A DNA stretch of 64,000 nucleotides from Phorcus lineatus. Taxonomy: Eukaryota > Mollusca > Gastropoda > Trochida > Trochidae. Both the position numbers and the translations under genes were made by a program. Of this stretch, positions 22,076 through 34,800 are shown in pieces (positions within the stretch are counted from its first letter, which is position 1; every line of letters starts with the position of its first letter). The notes beneath the pieces were generated by a model. That model had not been told where the DNA came from. It ran no database searches and saw only the letters and a list, made by a program, of their open reading frames with translations. The stretch lies in assembly GCA_921293015.1 (NCBI GenBank), contig OV121088.1, positions 27,937,645 to 28,001,644 on the forward strand, in the 5' to 3' direction.

Positions 22076-23189
22076 CCTTGCTTAAACACCAACAAATCAC
22101 TGCTCGAAGGAAGATGAGAAGCTGCTAAAATACAACAGACAGAAATATAATTATATTCTCAGATTTATTGCACTGTATATTTTAGACATTTTTTGTGAAT
22201 TTGTCCATTAAAAACAATCATGACATGTTATATTCTTCACGATAAACTTCTTAAAAAATAACAGTAATTATGTACAGGAAAAATATTGTACTGCATTTTG
22301 ATATTTTCAAAATATATACAAACATGTCATCATTAAAACTCACAAATTATTTTAATTAAAGCTCATGAGACTACAGTCCTTGATGGAACTAAAGTAAGAG
22401 TATGGTTGAATATTTCTATTCAAAATGATTTCTTGTATAATAATCCATTATATCTGAAACTAAACTTACACACTTTGAAAGATCAGAAAATCATTCTAAT
22501 GAGGATTTTACACACACAAACAAATATTTGTGATTTTATGGAATTTTCAAAAGGATGGTTAAAATAATAACCACCTATGTTATCATTCAAAGTGAAAATT
22601 TTAAGTTAATTTTCATCAACTACTTCAAATATCATATTTCCCTTTAAGATTGAATTAACTAGAGAGTCAACTCCCATGTCTAAATAATCTATATTTCACT
22701 AAATTATTCAACAATTCAACTCAGAATTCTTAAACTCATAATACATTGCAAGAAATTAGAAAAGTTGTTATCACCAACAAAATTTGTATCTAGTGGTATA
22801 ACTGAAAAGAGCAGTTGCTTCATTTTGCTTAAAACTCTATTTCTTCAAATTTTCACAAATAAATATATGTTTCGGCGAAATGCATTATCTTCAGAGGATG
22901 AAACATGACATCATTTTTTTTCATCATAGAAAATTTTCTTTTTTATCTAGTGGCAATGAATGTTTACTAAGATGGCAGCTGTCAATGTTGTCAAACACAA
23001 GGGGGGTAGTGGTGAATTCAATGCTCCTGAATTAAAAAAAACAACTTTTGTAAGATGTGACAGGAGTTGTATATAGTAATCAAAGGGTTTAACTTTCCAT
23101 CCGTGTGTCAAATCAAGTTAGATGTTTTGTTTTTAATGACTTCAAAATCCTTCCTGATAAAATTGTTGTTGTTGGACAAAATAGGCTTC
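22076..23189. other. AT-rich intergenic region with a weak Penelope-like motif
   Basis: No gene. At 22867-22894 the text ATGTTTCGGCGAAATGC followed by ATCTTCAG resembles, on the minus strand, the GAAAC/CTGAAGA core found in Penelope-type terminal repeats. The resemblance is short and could be chance. Confidence 0.3.
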
Positions 23190-23513
23190 GTGTGAGCTGT
23201 GGTGAGGTTATATGGGGTTAAATGCAGCTTTCAAGAGTATTTCACTTATATAGTGGCTGCTAGTATTACTGCAGGGAGAAAGACTGCAACACCATTGTGG
23301 CTGTGCATTGCGGTGAAACCTGCTAGCATCGGATAGAACTAGCTAACCATGGATGGTACTGCGCTGAAATTCTGTATAACATTGCACCCAAACCTTACTT
23401 GCGTGTAGAACAGTTCTCTACTGCAGACAAAGTTGCTGAGCCCCTGGCGGGATTCGAACCACAGACCAATTGATCTGAAGCTGAATGCTCTTACCACTGC
23501 GCTATCCTGCCCC
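23190..23513 (-). mobile_element. tRNA-derived SINE, copy 2
   Basis: Minus-strand copy of the 12342 SINE: B box complement GGGATTCGAACC near 23450 and the GCGCTATCCTGCCC head complement at the right end. Flanked by CAAAATAGGCTTC (23177-23189) and CAAAATAGCCTTC (23514-23526), duplications with one mismatch, so it is older than copy 1. Confidence 0.85.
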
Positions 23514-23526
23514 CAAAATAGCCTTC

Positions 23527-25529
23527 TGATTCTAGACATATACAAAGGAGGACATCTAGCATGCTGGACTAGTTTGAATCCTACTGAAGAATTTCAAAAT
23601 AATCATAAAATGCACATAAATAACATTAAAAATAAGACATTTCATCAATAAAATCTTAAAAACTTCCAAATTCAATCAAATTTGGATAAAAACGAAAGAT
23701 GAATAAACATTTTGATCAATATTGGATTTGCTATTAATCAGAATTTTTTACAATTTTAAGAGACAAACAACATAATAAATAACATGAAATAAATGGATAA
23801 AAGAGCTCTTAATTTCTTTTGTTAGGAACAAATCATATCAGGAAACAAACAAGAACAGCAAATGGCTCTGTTGCTCATAATATTTTGAAATATTTTCAAA
23901 TCATGTTTGTTATCATAATACACATTCAAAAAACCATTAGACCAATAGCATGACAGAGGAGACTAAATCATTTCATTATCTAATATTTTAATCCACCTTC
24001 ATGTATTTCTTAATCTCTGTGACAATTAACAAACCAAAATGAGAACAATTCACTGATCAAAACATGACTCACAACATTATTTTTGTATTGTAAAATATCA
24101 TTTTCAATTTATCTTCTTCAGTTTCAAATTAAGAGTTTTATACTACAAAACTGAGAGAATACTGAAAATAGAATCTGGCTATTTCAATGGTCCTGAGACA
24201 TGTCCAAGATGAATATTTGATATTCCACACCTACTTTTTTTATGTTTCTCATCAAATTATATATGAAAAAGTGCTCTCTCTGATCATGAACCTTTTGATT
24301 TGAAGAATGTTCTCATTTTGTAATCTTCAACAAATATCACAGATCACTGATACACATAAAGTATAACTTTTACAAAAAAAGTAACTTTTTGTTGTCGGTG
24401 TTTTTTCACATTGTTTACACAAAGGCAAGTCAGCATCATAAGCAATCATGGCATCATCATGTAAAAAATAAATTCCATCAATATTTCCTTACATGAAGTG
24501 AAAAATTGTTTCATAATTGAAATATACAAAAATAAATATTTTCATATGTACAAATTTAAATTCAATTGTGTGTCGATGATCTAATGAGTTGTCAGAACAA
24601 AACAGTAAAAAACTTTTTTTCTTCGTTATATCTTCAAATGCTTCAATACTTTTGGATTCTATTGATGCTTTATTCCTCATTATAATCACAATCTAATGGC
24701 AAGTATATCTTAATCAACCTCCATTCACAAAGCACTATGGTCATCATAGATTACTCAAGATGGCTTAATACATACATAAAGAATGGTAGACAAAGTTCCA
24801 TTGTCCTATTGATGGAGGTGGTCTTCTCAACATGGACTAATGACACTTCGTATTGGCACATGTTCTGTCACCAGATCAATCACTGCAATCAATCGTTGCA
24901 TTTTAAAAGATCATGTAGACTGAATAGTTTACAGGAGTTACTTGCCCTTAGCTACTGACATTGATTGCCTTTGCTGGAAGCCTTGTGCTTGACTTGAGCT
25001 TATGTCAGAACATGTGACAATACAGGATGTTCTCAGATTGTTGTGGAAAGGATATTGCCTGATGGAACAATTTTGTTTCCCTTTAGAGCCATCTTTTACA
25101 TCTTATTCCTCAGAACATGATAAAAAATTTGAGAAAAAAATATCTAAGACACACTGTGAATACTTAATGACCTGCTCATGAAACAATGATACGCGATCAA
25201 GTTGCTTTCATTGATACAAGTTACTTGACACTGAAACAAGTTTTGGTCAGCACTATCAGTAGGCTTTATGGTTGGGAATCAAAAACAGACAAACAAAAAT
25301 TTATACTGGTCCAAGAATGTGTCAACATATCAAAATTACCCGAGGAACTTCATGGCCATTTTTATTAAAGACCAAATTCAGTTTATTGTGAAAAGAGCAT
25401 CTATTTTTAACACTGTATTGAAAATAATAGAAAGCAGGTGTTTATTATAGTCTCCAGTCAACTAAGATTCTCTCATTCATAGTGCTCTGCATCAATCCCA
25501 GAAGTCTGTATTTTTCCCTGCTGGTGACT
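23527..25529. other. AT-rich intergenic region, nothing recognised
   Basis: About 2 kb with no domain-bearing frame on either strand and no terminal repeats. Short frames at 24489-24689, 24737-24958 and 25186-25368 are not supported. Confidence 0.4.
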
Positions 25530-25990
25530 ATGGCTATGCTTGATTGGCAAACTATCCGGATTACGCCGCCGGAAATGACAAAAGCTGCGAATTACTTTAT
25601 TGGCAATCGGCGTAGGCCTGATCCGCCGGTTTCAAATGACAGGCCAACCCGGCGTATAATGGCGGACAAATATTTTCGTTGCGACTATTCAACAAGTTAT
25701 ACTTATTTTTTATTTACTTTTTGAAATAACAAATTTTAATAAATAACGTTACTTATGTATGATTATCAAATACTCTTCATTATTTGATGTTGACATTCTA
25801 ATTCATATTTCAAAATGTTCAAAAAATATTTGTATCTTGAAGATTGAATGTATTCTGAAGACACTCTGAGCTTTGATGACCACTTCCTGTGCGTAAGCCA
25901 ACACCCGATTCAAATTGATCCTGTCCCAGACCCGGCATACACCGGTTCCATGACCTGGCTATACGCCGCTTGAACAAATCAAGCATAGCC
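25530..25990. mobile_element. MITE-like element with 14-bp perfect inverted ends
   Basis: GGCTATGCTTGATT at 25530-25543 is perfectly inverted at 25977-25990. The arms diverge after this but both continue into GC-rich GCGGCGTA/ACGCCGCC text. The body is CpG-rich next to the ends and AT-rich in the middle. No target duplication was identified. It lies just beyond the 3' end of the MFSD13A-like gene. Confidence 0.5.
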
Positions 25991-26326
25991 AACGATAAAC
26001 TTAAATACGGTACCACAATTGTGAGTGGGAACTCTCTCAACTAGAGTCCCTATCACAATGGCTTGGTAAAGCTAGAAGAAAGTCTTCTTCCCCGGATTTA
26101 GGAATTCTCTCTCAATTGCAGTCTCTTTAAAACCAGTGCCTTTAACACTCGGCCTAAGTCTGAACACTACCCATTGTGTTAAATACTCTCTCAATTACAG
26201 TCTCCCTGTAACACTAATAGAGTTATGTATAACCTGAGGTGTTGAAAACAGGGATCCAGATTCAAATATTAGACTGATTTCTGAAGAAGCTTTCCACTAG
26301 TGTCTATCAAATCATTCAAGATATTT

Positions 26327-29300
26327 TCAAACGTGGTCTGCATACTCTCCCTGACGTAGAGCCTTGACCCTGGCTAGTCTGTAACCGTGTAAGGAGAACT
26401 GCATCCACACCAGGGACTGGGCCACTGCACAGATGATCGGGATGTACACCAGTAAGTTGAAACAACCCTGTCGATGAGCTTCCCTCGTGGCTGCGTCCAT
26501 GTGCTGGTAGTTCATCTTAATGGAACCAACATCCTTCCCCGACTGGAATATGTCATGGCCTGCAAGACACATCATTGTAAACATAATATATAAACCCCTT
26601 CATAATCTAACAAATTTAACTCTGTAATGAAAATTTAGTCAATAAATTTAAATAGTAACCTTTTAAAAGAAAATGAGACTCAGATTTATTCATCAATCAC
26701 GTAAGTCTCCTTATAGACTTGGTAAGGCTTTTATCTTATTTTTGAGTCCAACAGACTAACAACTTCATTGAAAGAGCTCCTGTTACATGTTATGTTAAAA
26801 AGATTTTTCAAAACCAAACCAGTACTGAAGAAATTAAAGAGTTGTTAATTCTATAACCTACTCTCTTATTGGGATATTGATCAATTTCAATGCTTGTACA
26901 GTAGGTATACTCAATCTTTTAAGATTCTTGGATCTACCACAGAAATTTGGTAGTCTCATCATGATTGAATGCATGGGAAATAACTCATCAAGATATAACA
27001 TTCATAGGGTTTTAAGAAAGTCTGGGTAATGCTTTCAACCCTAAAGGCCCCAAAAAAAGTCCTGTAATTATATTTGTTACTGGTTAAGTGATTAAGCCTG
27101 CAATCAATGGTTGGTTCGGTTCTGGATGAGGACAACAAATGTTCATCCAAAAATATCCAACTATTACAGAAACACTTATGTAAAACCTCATTACTAACCC
27201 TCAGTAAGTTAAGTAAGTAAGTTAGACAAGGGACATAACTGTAAAAGATTCAAGCACCACCCAAACTTGCAATATGGCCATATCCAAAGCATGTGTATTT
27301 AAGAAAAAAACATGGGATAAGTTGATATTGTCACAAATGTACCCTGTTTCATGAAGGACTACCAAATTGACGAAGCTGATACATACAATCCCTTCAGCTT
27401 ATCTTGTAGAAAGAAAATCGATGATCCTACCATATTCAAGAATATAAGTGTTCTCTGACCTGTTTGCATGCTAAGTATCCATGTTCCTATCAACGGGGCC
27501 AGAGTCTGTCCGGGCTTGGACACCAGTGCAGCTGTACCAAACATAAGGGCAGATACAGGTTGCCGTCGACTGTGTATCACGTAATCTTCGTCTACAAGGT
27601 CGCTGATAACGAGGTTCAGTAACTTGCATGTTCCCTCTGTGAACACTCGATTGCTGTAACAAGTCAAAGTCAAAAATATGAATTGATTGATTTGAAACAT
27701 TGATTTAAAGAGCTATATTCACTTTTGTATGCTGAGTAAGCTGAAAAAGTGATGTCAACCTTTATGGAAAGAGGTAGAAGATAGGTTGCAGGCTGAAACT
27801 TGCCAAATGAGATACAAATACAGAAATCATAATTTTCAGATATCACCTGATGGTTTTAGCATATATATCTGAAGCAAATAACAATACATAACCAAAAATT
27901 TAATTAACATACATTTGGGAGACCACTGGGTGTAAGAAAAAGTGCTGTCCCTGTATCTGTTTAATTTAATAATAAGATTGGGCCAGCTACCAAATGTCCT
28001 GCAAGCCAATCTGGCTTTTGTGCTATTTATGAGTACCATCTACAATGGGAATGTCTAACAAGAGTCAAATTTATGTTCTTTTAAAATAACATGTCCATCA
28101 GGAGTAGCTCCTGCACATTCTTTCCAACAGGAGGTGAGGTGAGTTGGTGTTTAACGCCGCTTTCAAGATTATTTCACTTACTAGTATATCGCGGCTGCTA
28201 GTATTATTGCAGGGAGAAAGCCCGCAACACTATTGTGGCTATGCATTGCGGTGAAACCTGCGTGCATCGGCTGGAACTAGCGAACCATGGGTGGTACTGC
28301 ACTGAATTTTCAGTGTAGCATTGCACCCAAACCTGACTGCATGTAGAACAGTTCTCTACTGCAGACAAAGTTGCAGAGCCCCTGGCGGGATGGGAACCAC
28401 AGACCTCCTGATCCGAAGCCAAACGTGCTAACCACTGCGCTATCCCGCCCCCCTTTCCAACAGGATATCAATTGCCTTATGCAACATGATTAGGAACCTT
28501 GTATACCTTGCAATGAAAATACAGAGGAGCCAGACATGAGAGGGTCCCCTGAGCAGCATAACAACACTGAGGACCAGCTTGACTAGGAACAGGATGTGGA
28601 TGACCTTGTACACTCCGTACCGCCGACACAGCTGCAGGAAGTACAGGTTGTTGATGTGAGGAGCTACGAAGGATATTCCTGCAAACAAAATGTCAATCAA
28701 TACGTTTAGTAAAGATTGATCTAGAGTCCATGGCAGTAGATGTTGTTGGCCTTTTTAATTGTCTTTATACGAAGACTATTTCTTTCTTATATGCTTTAAG
28801 TAATCTTGATTGTATAAAAATTGAATTTTGTACACAAAACTTTAATATTGCAATAATTTTTGTCAAACAATTTAAGTTTCCAAATTACAGAAATCATCAT
28901 TACTGAAGGGAATAATCTGTGCTTCTGCTTTGGCTTGAGATGATATAAAATAATCACACTGATATATTTCTATTTTTTTGCAAATATGTCAATGTAAACT
29001 TATTTCTTATATTCCCTCATACGGCTGCACTGAACATTTCATGTTTGAGAATACTTATTTGTCTATAACAAATTGTCTTATAAAAATTGAATCTCACCAA
29101 GAAGAAATGAACCAAAGCCTGGCGAAATTGAATCTCCCAGTAGATTCTCCAGGAAAAGAGGAAAGAAGTTGCTGTTGAAATGGCAATGAAAGACCTAGAA
29201 ATAAACAAATTCAGACTACAGGTAATGTTAAAAAATAGAGCCACAGGCTCTGTAGGTCATCAGACTTTTGATAGAAATAGGTGTTTGGGTTTAGACTGGG

Positions 29301-31812
29301 ACCATATATAATACACATATATATATATATATGAACACAAGAAAAATGATACTTTGAATATTTATTTGGATAAATTAAAGCAGCCTTTATTATGAAGAAA
29401 AGAGAAAGTGAAACAAAACAATATGTCAACATTTCTTTTTGGTAAAAAAGCAGAGATATCAAAATTAAAAAAATGCTTGAACTAGGGCACATTGGGACAT
29501 TGCAAATTGTTATGTTGAGGAAAGAAAACAACAATGTATTTCTTAAAAGTTATTCACAATCAAATAAAAAAGGCCCATTGCCCATTTGGGGGTCAAGGGG
29601 TCACCAAACCTACAATTTAGAATCCCTGTTGGCCAAGGAGTCTACACACACCTTTTCAGCTCTCTAGACCTTTTGGAACTAGGGAAAAAGATGAAATTAG
29701 GTTTTTTAGGTTTTGACCCCTGTGACCCCATTTGGGGTCATGGGGTCACCAAACCTACAATTTAGAATCCCCGTTGGCCAAGGAGTCTACACACACCTTT
29801 TCAGCTCTCTAGACCTTTTGGAACTGGAGAAGAAGATGAAAATAGGTTTTTCATGTTTTGACCCCTGTGACCCCATTTGGGGTCATGGGGTCACCAAACC
29901 TACAATTTAGAATCCCTGTTGGCCAAGGAGTCTACACACAACTATTCAGCTCTCTGGACCTTTTGGAACTGGAGAAGAAGATGAAAATAGGTTTTTCATG
30001 TTTTGACCCCTCTGACCTCATTTTAGGTCATGGGGTCACAAAATCTACAATTTAGAATCCCCATTGGCCAAGAAGTCTACACACAACTTTTCAGCTCTCT
30101 GGACCTTTTGGAACTGGAGAAGAAGATTAAAATAGATTTTTAAGGTTTTGACCCTTGTGACCCCATTTGGGGTCATGGGGTCATGAAATCTACAATTTAG
30201 AATCCCTATTTGCTAAGGAGTATGCACATAAAATTTCAGCTCTCTAGAGTCATTGGTTCTGGAGAAGAAGTCGAAAAAGTGAAAAGTTTACGGATGGACA
30301 GACGGACGGACGCCATGCCATGCCATAAGTCCATCGGGTCTTTCAGACCTGATGAGCTAATAACACACAATTGAATATCTGAATTATGAAACAAAGATAG
30401 ACTGACTGCTTTGCAATCAAAGACAATTATGTAAACAGGGACTATGTTGCAAAGTGAGAATTGGACCTGCTCCTAGATTGCTGAGTCGCCGAAAAGACTG
30501 TTCCTTCGTCTGTACTATAGTTGCCTATTTCTCAAAGGACAGAGCGCAATTGGAAATGCAAGACTAATTTTACTATGACAAAAAAGATGGTATCCTCTAA
30601 ATTTTCACAGCAGGGGGATTTTGTAAGATCAAAAAAATATAGCCCTTCGTAACAGGTTTTGTTGTATCATACGATTTCAATAACCACTGTTGGAAAGTTA
30701 TTCATGTCATGTTACCATGACGACATTGTTCTACAGTATCATATATGATAAATAGGAACCTTGATATGCTTATTCTTGTAAGAAGTTGAAGTATTAACAC
30801 AGACCTGTATGAGGTTCATGGCTGCGAACCAGAAAAAGTTCCTCTGCGACAAGAGCTGGGACATGAAAGACTTGGTGGACGAGGAATGTACTGGCTCCAG
30901 CGGACTATAGACAATAGAAAGGTAAATTAAAATTGAATTGTGGGAAAAACTTTTAAATGTTGACACTATATCACTTGATTTCTCTTCAAATATTTAATTG
31001 TTACCACAAGTAACTTAACAGTTGAGCTGTTGCATAAATAGTGCTCATTAATATTAAATGCCAGTTTACAGTAATAATAATGATAATAACAATAAAGGCT
31101 GTGATTCAGCGGTTTTGGAAAAAAGTTCCTTTAAAACTGCTTACCTTTGCACAGGAACTGGTGCGGGATCATCCTCTTTATGTTTGGTAATATAATACTT
31201 CTTTAACAAATGAGAACTTGCCATGAAGCCAACAAAAGACATCACGGCTAATACACAACAAAATATCCTAAACGTGAACAAGTCATCTTTGTTCCAGAAG
31301 GCGTAGGATAAAAACACAGAGGCTGACCCAAAGGCAGAAAACACAGAACACTTGGAATTCAAATTGGTCCGGATATCTGCGGAAACAGATAAGTCTGCCA
31401 AAAGGGCAGAATGATGAAGATCCAACATTGTCAAGAATCCATCGTACAAACATAAACAAACTACAAACTGCAGCCATGGATACGCCCACGGTATCCAAAA
31501 TGCTAAAAATGACATTGCAAAAAAGGGTCCATTTGTCTGTAAGGCATTGAACCTCTTCAAGACGATGTCCCGTTGACTGACTGTTTTTCCTGAATTGGAC
31601 AAATAGTGTCTATCACTCAACCAACCAAAGAGTGGATCGTTTAGAGAGTTCCATAAAAGAAATATTGCCTCACCGACCCAAAATGAGAACTTGTCAATTT
31701 TGTAGACGGATACGAACATGTCAACGTGGTAAAGCAGAAAGATGTTGTGAAGTATTGCCATAAAGAAGGACATACTGCCATAGCAGACGTCAGTTGGAAG
31801 TTGAATTGCCAT
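26327..31812 (-). CDS. MFSD13A: MFSD13A/TMEM180-like major facilitator superfamily protein (6 coding exons)
   Basis: Multi-pass membrane protein of the MFSD13A (TMEM180) family; substrate unknown in the family as far as I know. Exons on the minus strand are 31812-31145, 30904-30805, 29194-29098, 28678-28507, 27653-27460 and 26559-26327. All introns are GT-AG, all phases agree, and the total is 1464 bases (487 residues, close to the vertebrate length). Signatures: [20 protein letters not shown] and [20 protein letters not shown] in exon 1, [14 protein letters not shown] in exon 2, [19 protein letters not shown] in exon 3, [19 protein letters not shown] in exon 4, [20 protein letters not shown] and [14 protein letters not shown] in exon 5, and [12 protein letters not shown] to the stop in exon 6. 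The start is the ATG at 31812-31810, because the frame is closed by a stop upstream. Introns contain a SINE and a satellite. Every exon is intact, so the gene is likely functional. Confidence 0.93.
28133..28452 (-). mobile_element. tRNA-derived SINE, copy 3 (in intron 4 of MFSD13A-like gene)
   Basis: Minus-strand SINE with perfect 13-bp flanking duplications CTTTCCAACAGGA at 28120-28132 and 28453-28465. Its head end lies only about 54 bases from the exon-4 splice donor (28506-28505), on the same strand as the gene. Confidence 0.9.
29565..30358. repeat. 145-bp satellite array in intron 2 of MFSD13A-like gene, about 5 units
   Basis: Units carry GACCCCATTTGGGGTC followed by ATGGGGTCACC, then CTACAATTTAGAATCCC, GGCCAAGGAGTCTACACACA and CAGCTCTCTAGACCTTTTGG. 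Successive units are 145 bases apart (for example 29713 and 29858). The array ends with ACGGATGGACAGACGGACGG and a short ATGCC repeat, which looks like the tail of a dispersed element. The repeat-encoded frames at 29713-29910 and 29858-30055 are not genes. Confidence 0.85.
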
Positions 31813-31881
31813 GGCGATTTGTCTCTGGATTTCAAATTTTATCCTCTTCAAAGAAATTCTTACTTGTCACAGTTGTGATAT
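31813..31881 (-). other. MFSD13A: 5' UTR part of the first coding exon, MFSD13A-like gene
   Basis: A pyrimidine-rich acceptor (TTTTATTTTCCAG on the minus strand) ends at 31882, just before 69 untranslated bases that lead to the start codon. An in-frame stop lies in this leader. An upstream non-coding exon is therefore required. Confidence 0.6.
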
Positions 31882-34800
31882 CTGGAAAATAAAATGCATA
31901 TTTTTAAATCATGACTTATAATAAAAGGAATCTGAAATTTAAATGAAGGTAAATTCTATGGGTGTTTCACTTCTTTATTGAAAGAGTGCAAAGTTTGGGT
32001 TTAGATGCCAGTAGTAGATGACAGTAAATCTACATAAGTGTAAAACTCTTATGAATTTAAGTTATGAAGTTTAAATTACCTTTCTTTGGTTAATAACAGT
32101 TCTGTAATTTAAAACTGTTCATTTTCATTGTAAGAATTATTCTAATATGAAATATTCATTTTTCATGACAGAAATATTTTCTAATTTGTTTCACAACAAT
32201 ATGGTGGAATATGCATAAAAATTATATTTAATATTTCAATGCTTTCAACAATTTTCAAGGCTAATTACAACGACATCCAATGTCACTGAATAGACATTTT
32301 TCAATTAATCTAATTTCTTTAATGATTTACAATAGATCATTATCGACGAAATTGGGAACCAAAAAAAATCAAGATCGAAAGCACTTTACAGCAGTAAATA
32401 TCGCCACCAAATAATAATCGTAAATACTTCAATAGAAATCTTTACCACAAACATAATCCCAGCAGTTGTACATTTAACAGTAGGAATGGGATAACAATTT
32501 GTTTGTCAGTCATTTATCCCTAAGACAATAAATCTTCCTCAGCTTTATATCCAATTCACCTAGCTAATTAACTTTACAAATAGGTAGTTAGACTGGTGTT
32601 ATAGCTGTTATCACAGAACATACTTTATCTCATTTTTTTATACTTTATCTCATTAATTTGTATAAGAGAGAAAGATTGACAAATTGTAGTGTATGAAATA
32701 AGCCTGAAAAGTTCCAAGTTCAAAGATAATGTTTCGTCACTTATGGCGCAAAATTAAGAAAAACCTTTAAAAAGGTACATTGCGGCCCAAAAGTAACCAG
32801 TCTACAGGCTGGCCGGCAGGCCTTATTTCATGTACTGCATATGGTAACTTTTCCTGACATACTTGTGTGTAAGATGTTCAAGTTCATCAATTTGGAAACA
32901 TGATAATCATGTTCTACTCTAGTTTTGGTCTATTCTTCACTGAAGTGCTAATCTGGTTCAAGGAACTTTGGTCTACTAAATCCTATTATTTATCAATTAA
33001 GCGACAAAAATAAACAGACTGTAAATCAGGCAAAATAAATATGGTAACCCTAAAAACCCTATTATTTCTTCAAATTGATAAAATTACTTCATTTTTGTAC
33101 ATAATTATTTGACATTGGCTTTCAATTCTATTTTTATTATCCATCTGAGGTACAGGCAAGAAGTAGCCCAGTAACTTTGTGTGAAATGAATAAATCAGTT
33201 GTCATCCATAACATTGTCCTGTAGGCACAGGGAATGTTTTTGGGGTCAAATAAGTCAAACTTCATAAATGGTGTTGATATAACTATGCTTATCAGTTCAA
33301 ATAGTGACAATATACACGATAAAGTCGAGCATTGTAATAAAAAAACGAACAGTGGCATGTGTCAATGACTCACACATTATTTTTTATACTTGTTTACAAC
33401 AGACACAACAACAAATATAGGTTGAAAGAACCATTAAAGTAGGTCATCTAACTAATATACATGTAAATTGAACGCATAATTTCCACTTCTCAACATTTAT
33501 ATGGCCGTCTTTCAATTACAGTTGAAAATAAGAAACATTTAATTTTTTAAATTTAGAGATAAAGATTAACTTCAGAAAGCTAATTTGAACTAAACTCAGG
33601 ACAAGTATTTTTTATCTCATTTAAGCCAGATACAAAATATAGGAAACATAATGTGACTGTTTGTCAATTAAATCCTACTTTCACATTGGTTTTCATTTTT
33701 GTATGTCTCAACCCATTCACATGAAGGGTGTCATCGAAAACATTCAATTCCTTGCCACACCCGTTGTGCATATAGCCTACCTTTCCCATCCATGTTAACA
33801 ATGTTACAAGCTAAAGGTCTTACCATCTCTGTTGAGTAGGTATTACACCTGGTTACAGTATGTAAGCAATGAGGCCTATACTTACAGGTGAGAGCAAACA
33901 GGTGAGCACCGAGGCCGTCCTGGCCTCGTTACTGATAGATATGCGAAGAATGAAGACTTCTTTATGGATGTACAACTTTTTTATTCTGTAAAGGCAATGC
34001 TTGCCGTTGGCTACGCTGATGTGAAACAATTGACTCATAATGAACCTTTTTTCTTACCTTATTATATATATTTATACATTACTGAACCATACAACAGCTG
34101 GACATTTTCATATATCTAATCACTGACAGTCTGTGATTGATTTTCTTCACTTTTTAAAGTTATTAAAAAGTATTTGCTGTGTGCTTTTTTATAGCATGTT
34201 TCCTCTAATACTTTTAAGCAGCTGGTTCTTTATCTTTTGAGGACTTCTTGACCTCCTTGTACTCATTAGAGAACTGGCACTTATTTCTTTACTAGAAAAT
34301 TGAATTTGACATAATGTAAAGATAATCTTTACTAAAGGTTATCAAATTAATTGTTCACACCCGACACTTCTTCGAAGCTCGCCCCTTACAATTTCCTAAA
34401 TATCCTAAACCCTACCGCTGACAATTTAGAGACCCAGCCCTTATTGGAGTCAAGTGCAACCGTAAAAAGTTTTAATTAAAACTTGATGGAAACAAGATAG
34501 GTATTCTACATGGTGAATTATGCTTAATTGGTAGAGTGTCCGCACAACAACTTGGAGATCTCGTCATTCCAAAATAATAAATTCTGAGATGTTGGTTCCT
34601 TACTTGTCTTGTACATAACTGGCGGTGTACTATTGCTGCCGGTTGCCAATGGCACACAAACAATTTCTGTAGCCTTTTTAATCCTGTAATCAGGACACGT
34701 ATTGTATTACAATGCTGCCAGGTAAAGCTACGTACCTAAGAGATACCGGGGCTGTATTATTGTAACAGGTAATCACAAACAGATGACGGTTCCAAGACTT

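Noticed and set aside
28978-29244. Coding exon on the plus strand or a separate minus-strand gene in another frame
   Set aside because: The meaningful reading is the minus-strand 97-nt exon of the MFSD13A-like gene; other frames are its shadows.
29713-30055. Two overlapping plus-strand genes
   Set aside because: Identical frames repeat every 145 bases because of the satellite.
33853-34038. Coding exon with donor GTAAGT on the minus strand
   Set aside because: Good donor but no acceptor partner, domain or phase evidence; kept only as a possible alternative leader exon.
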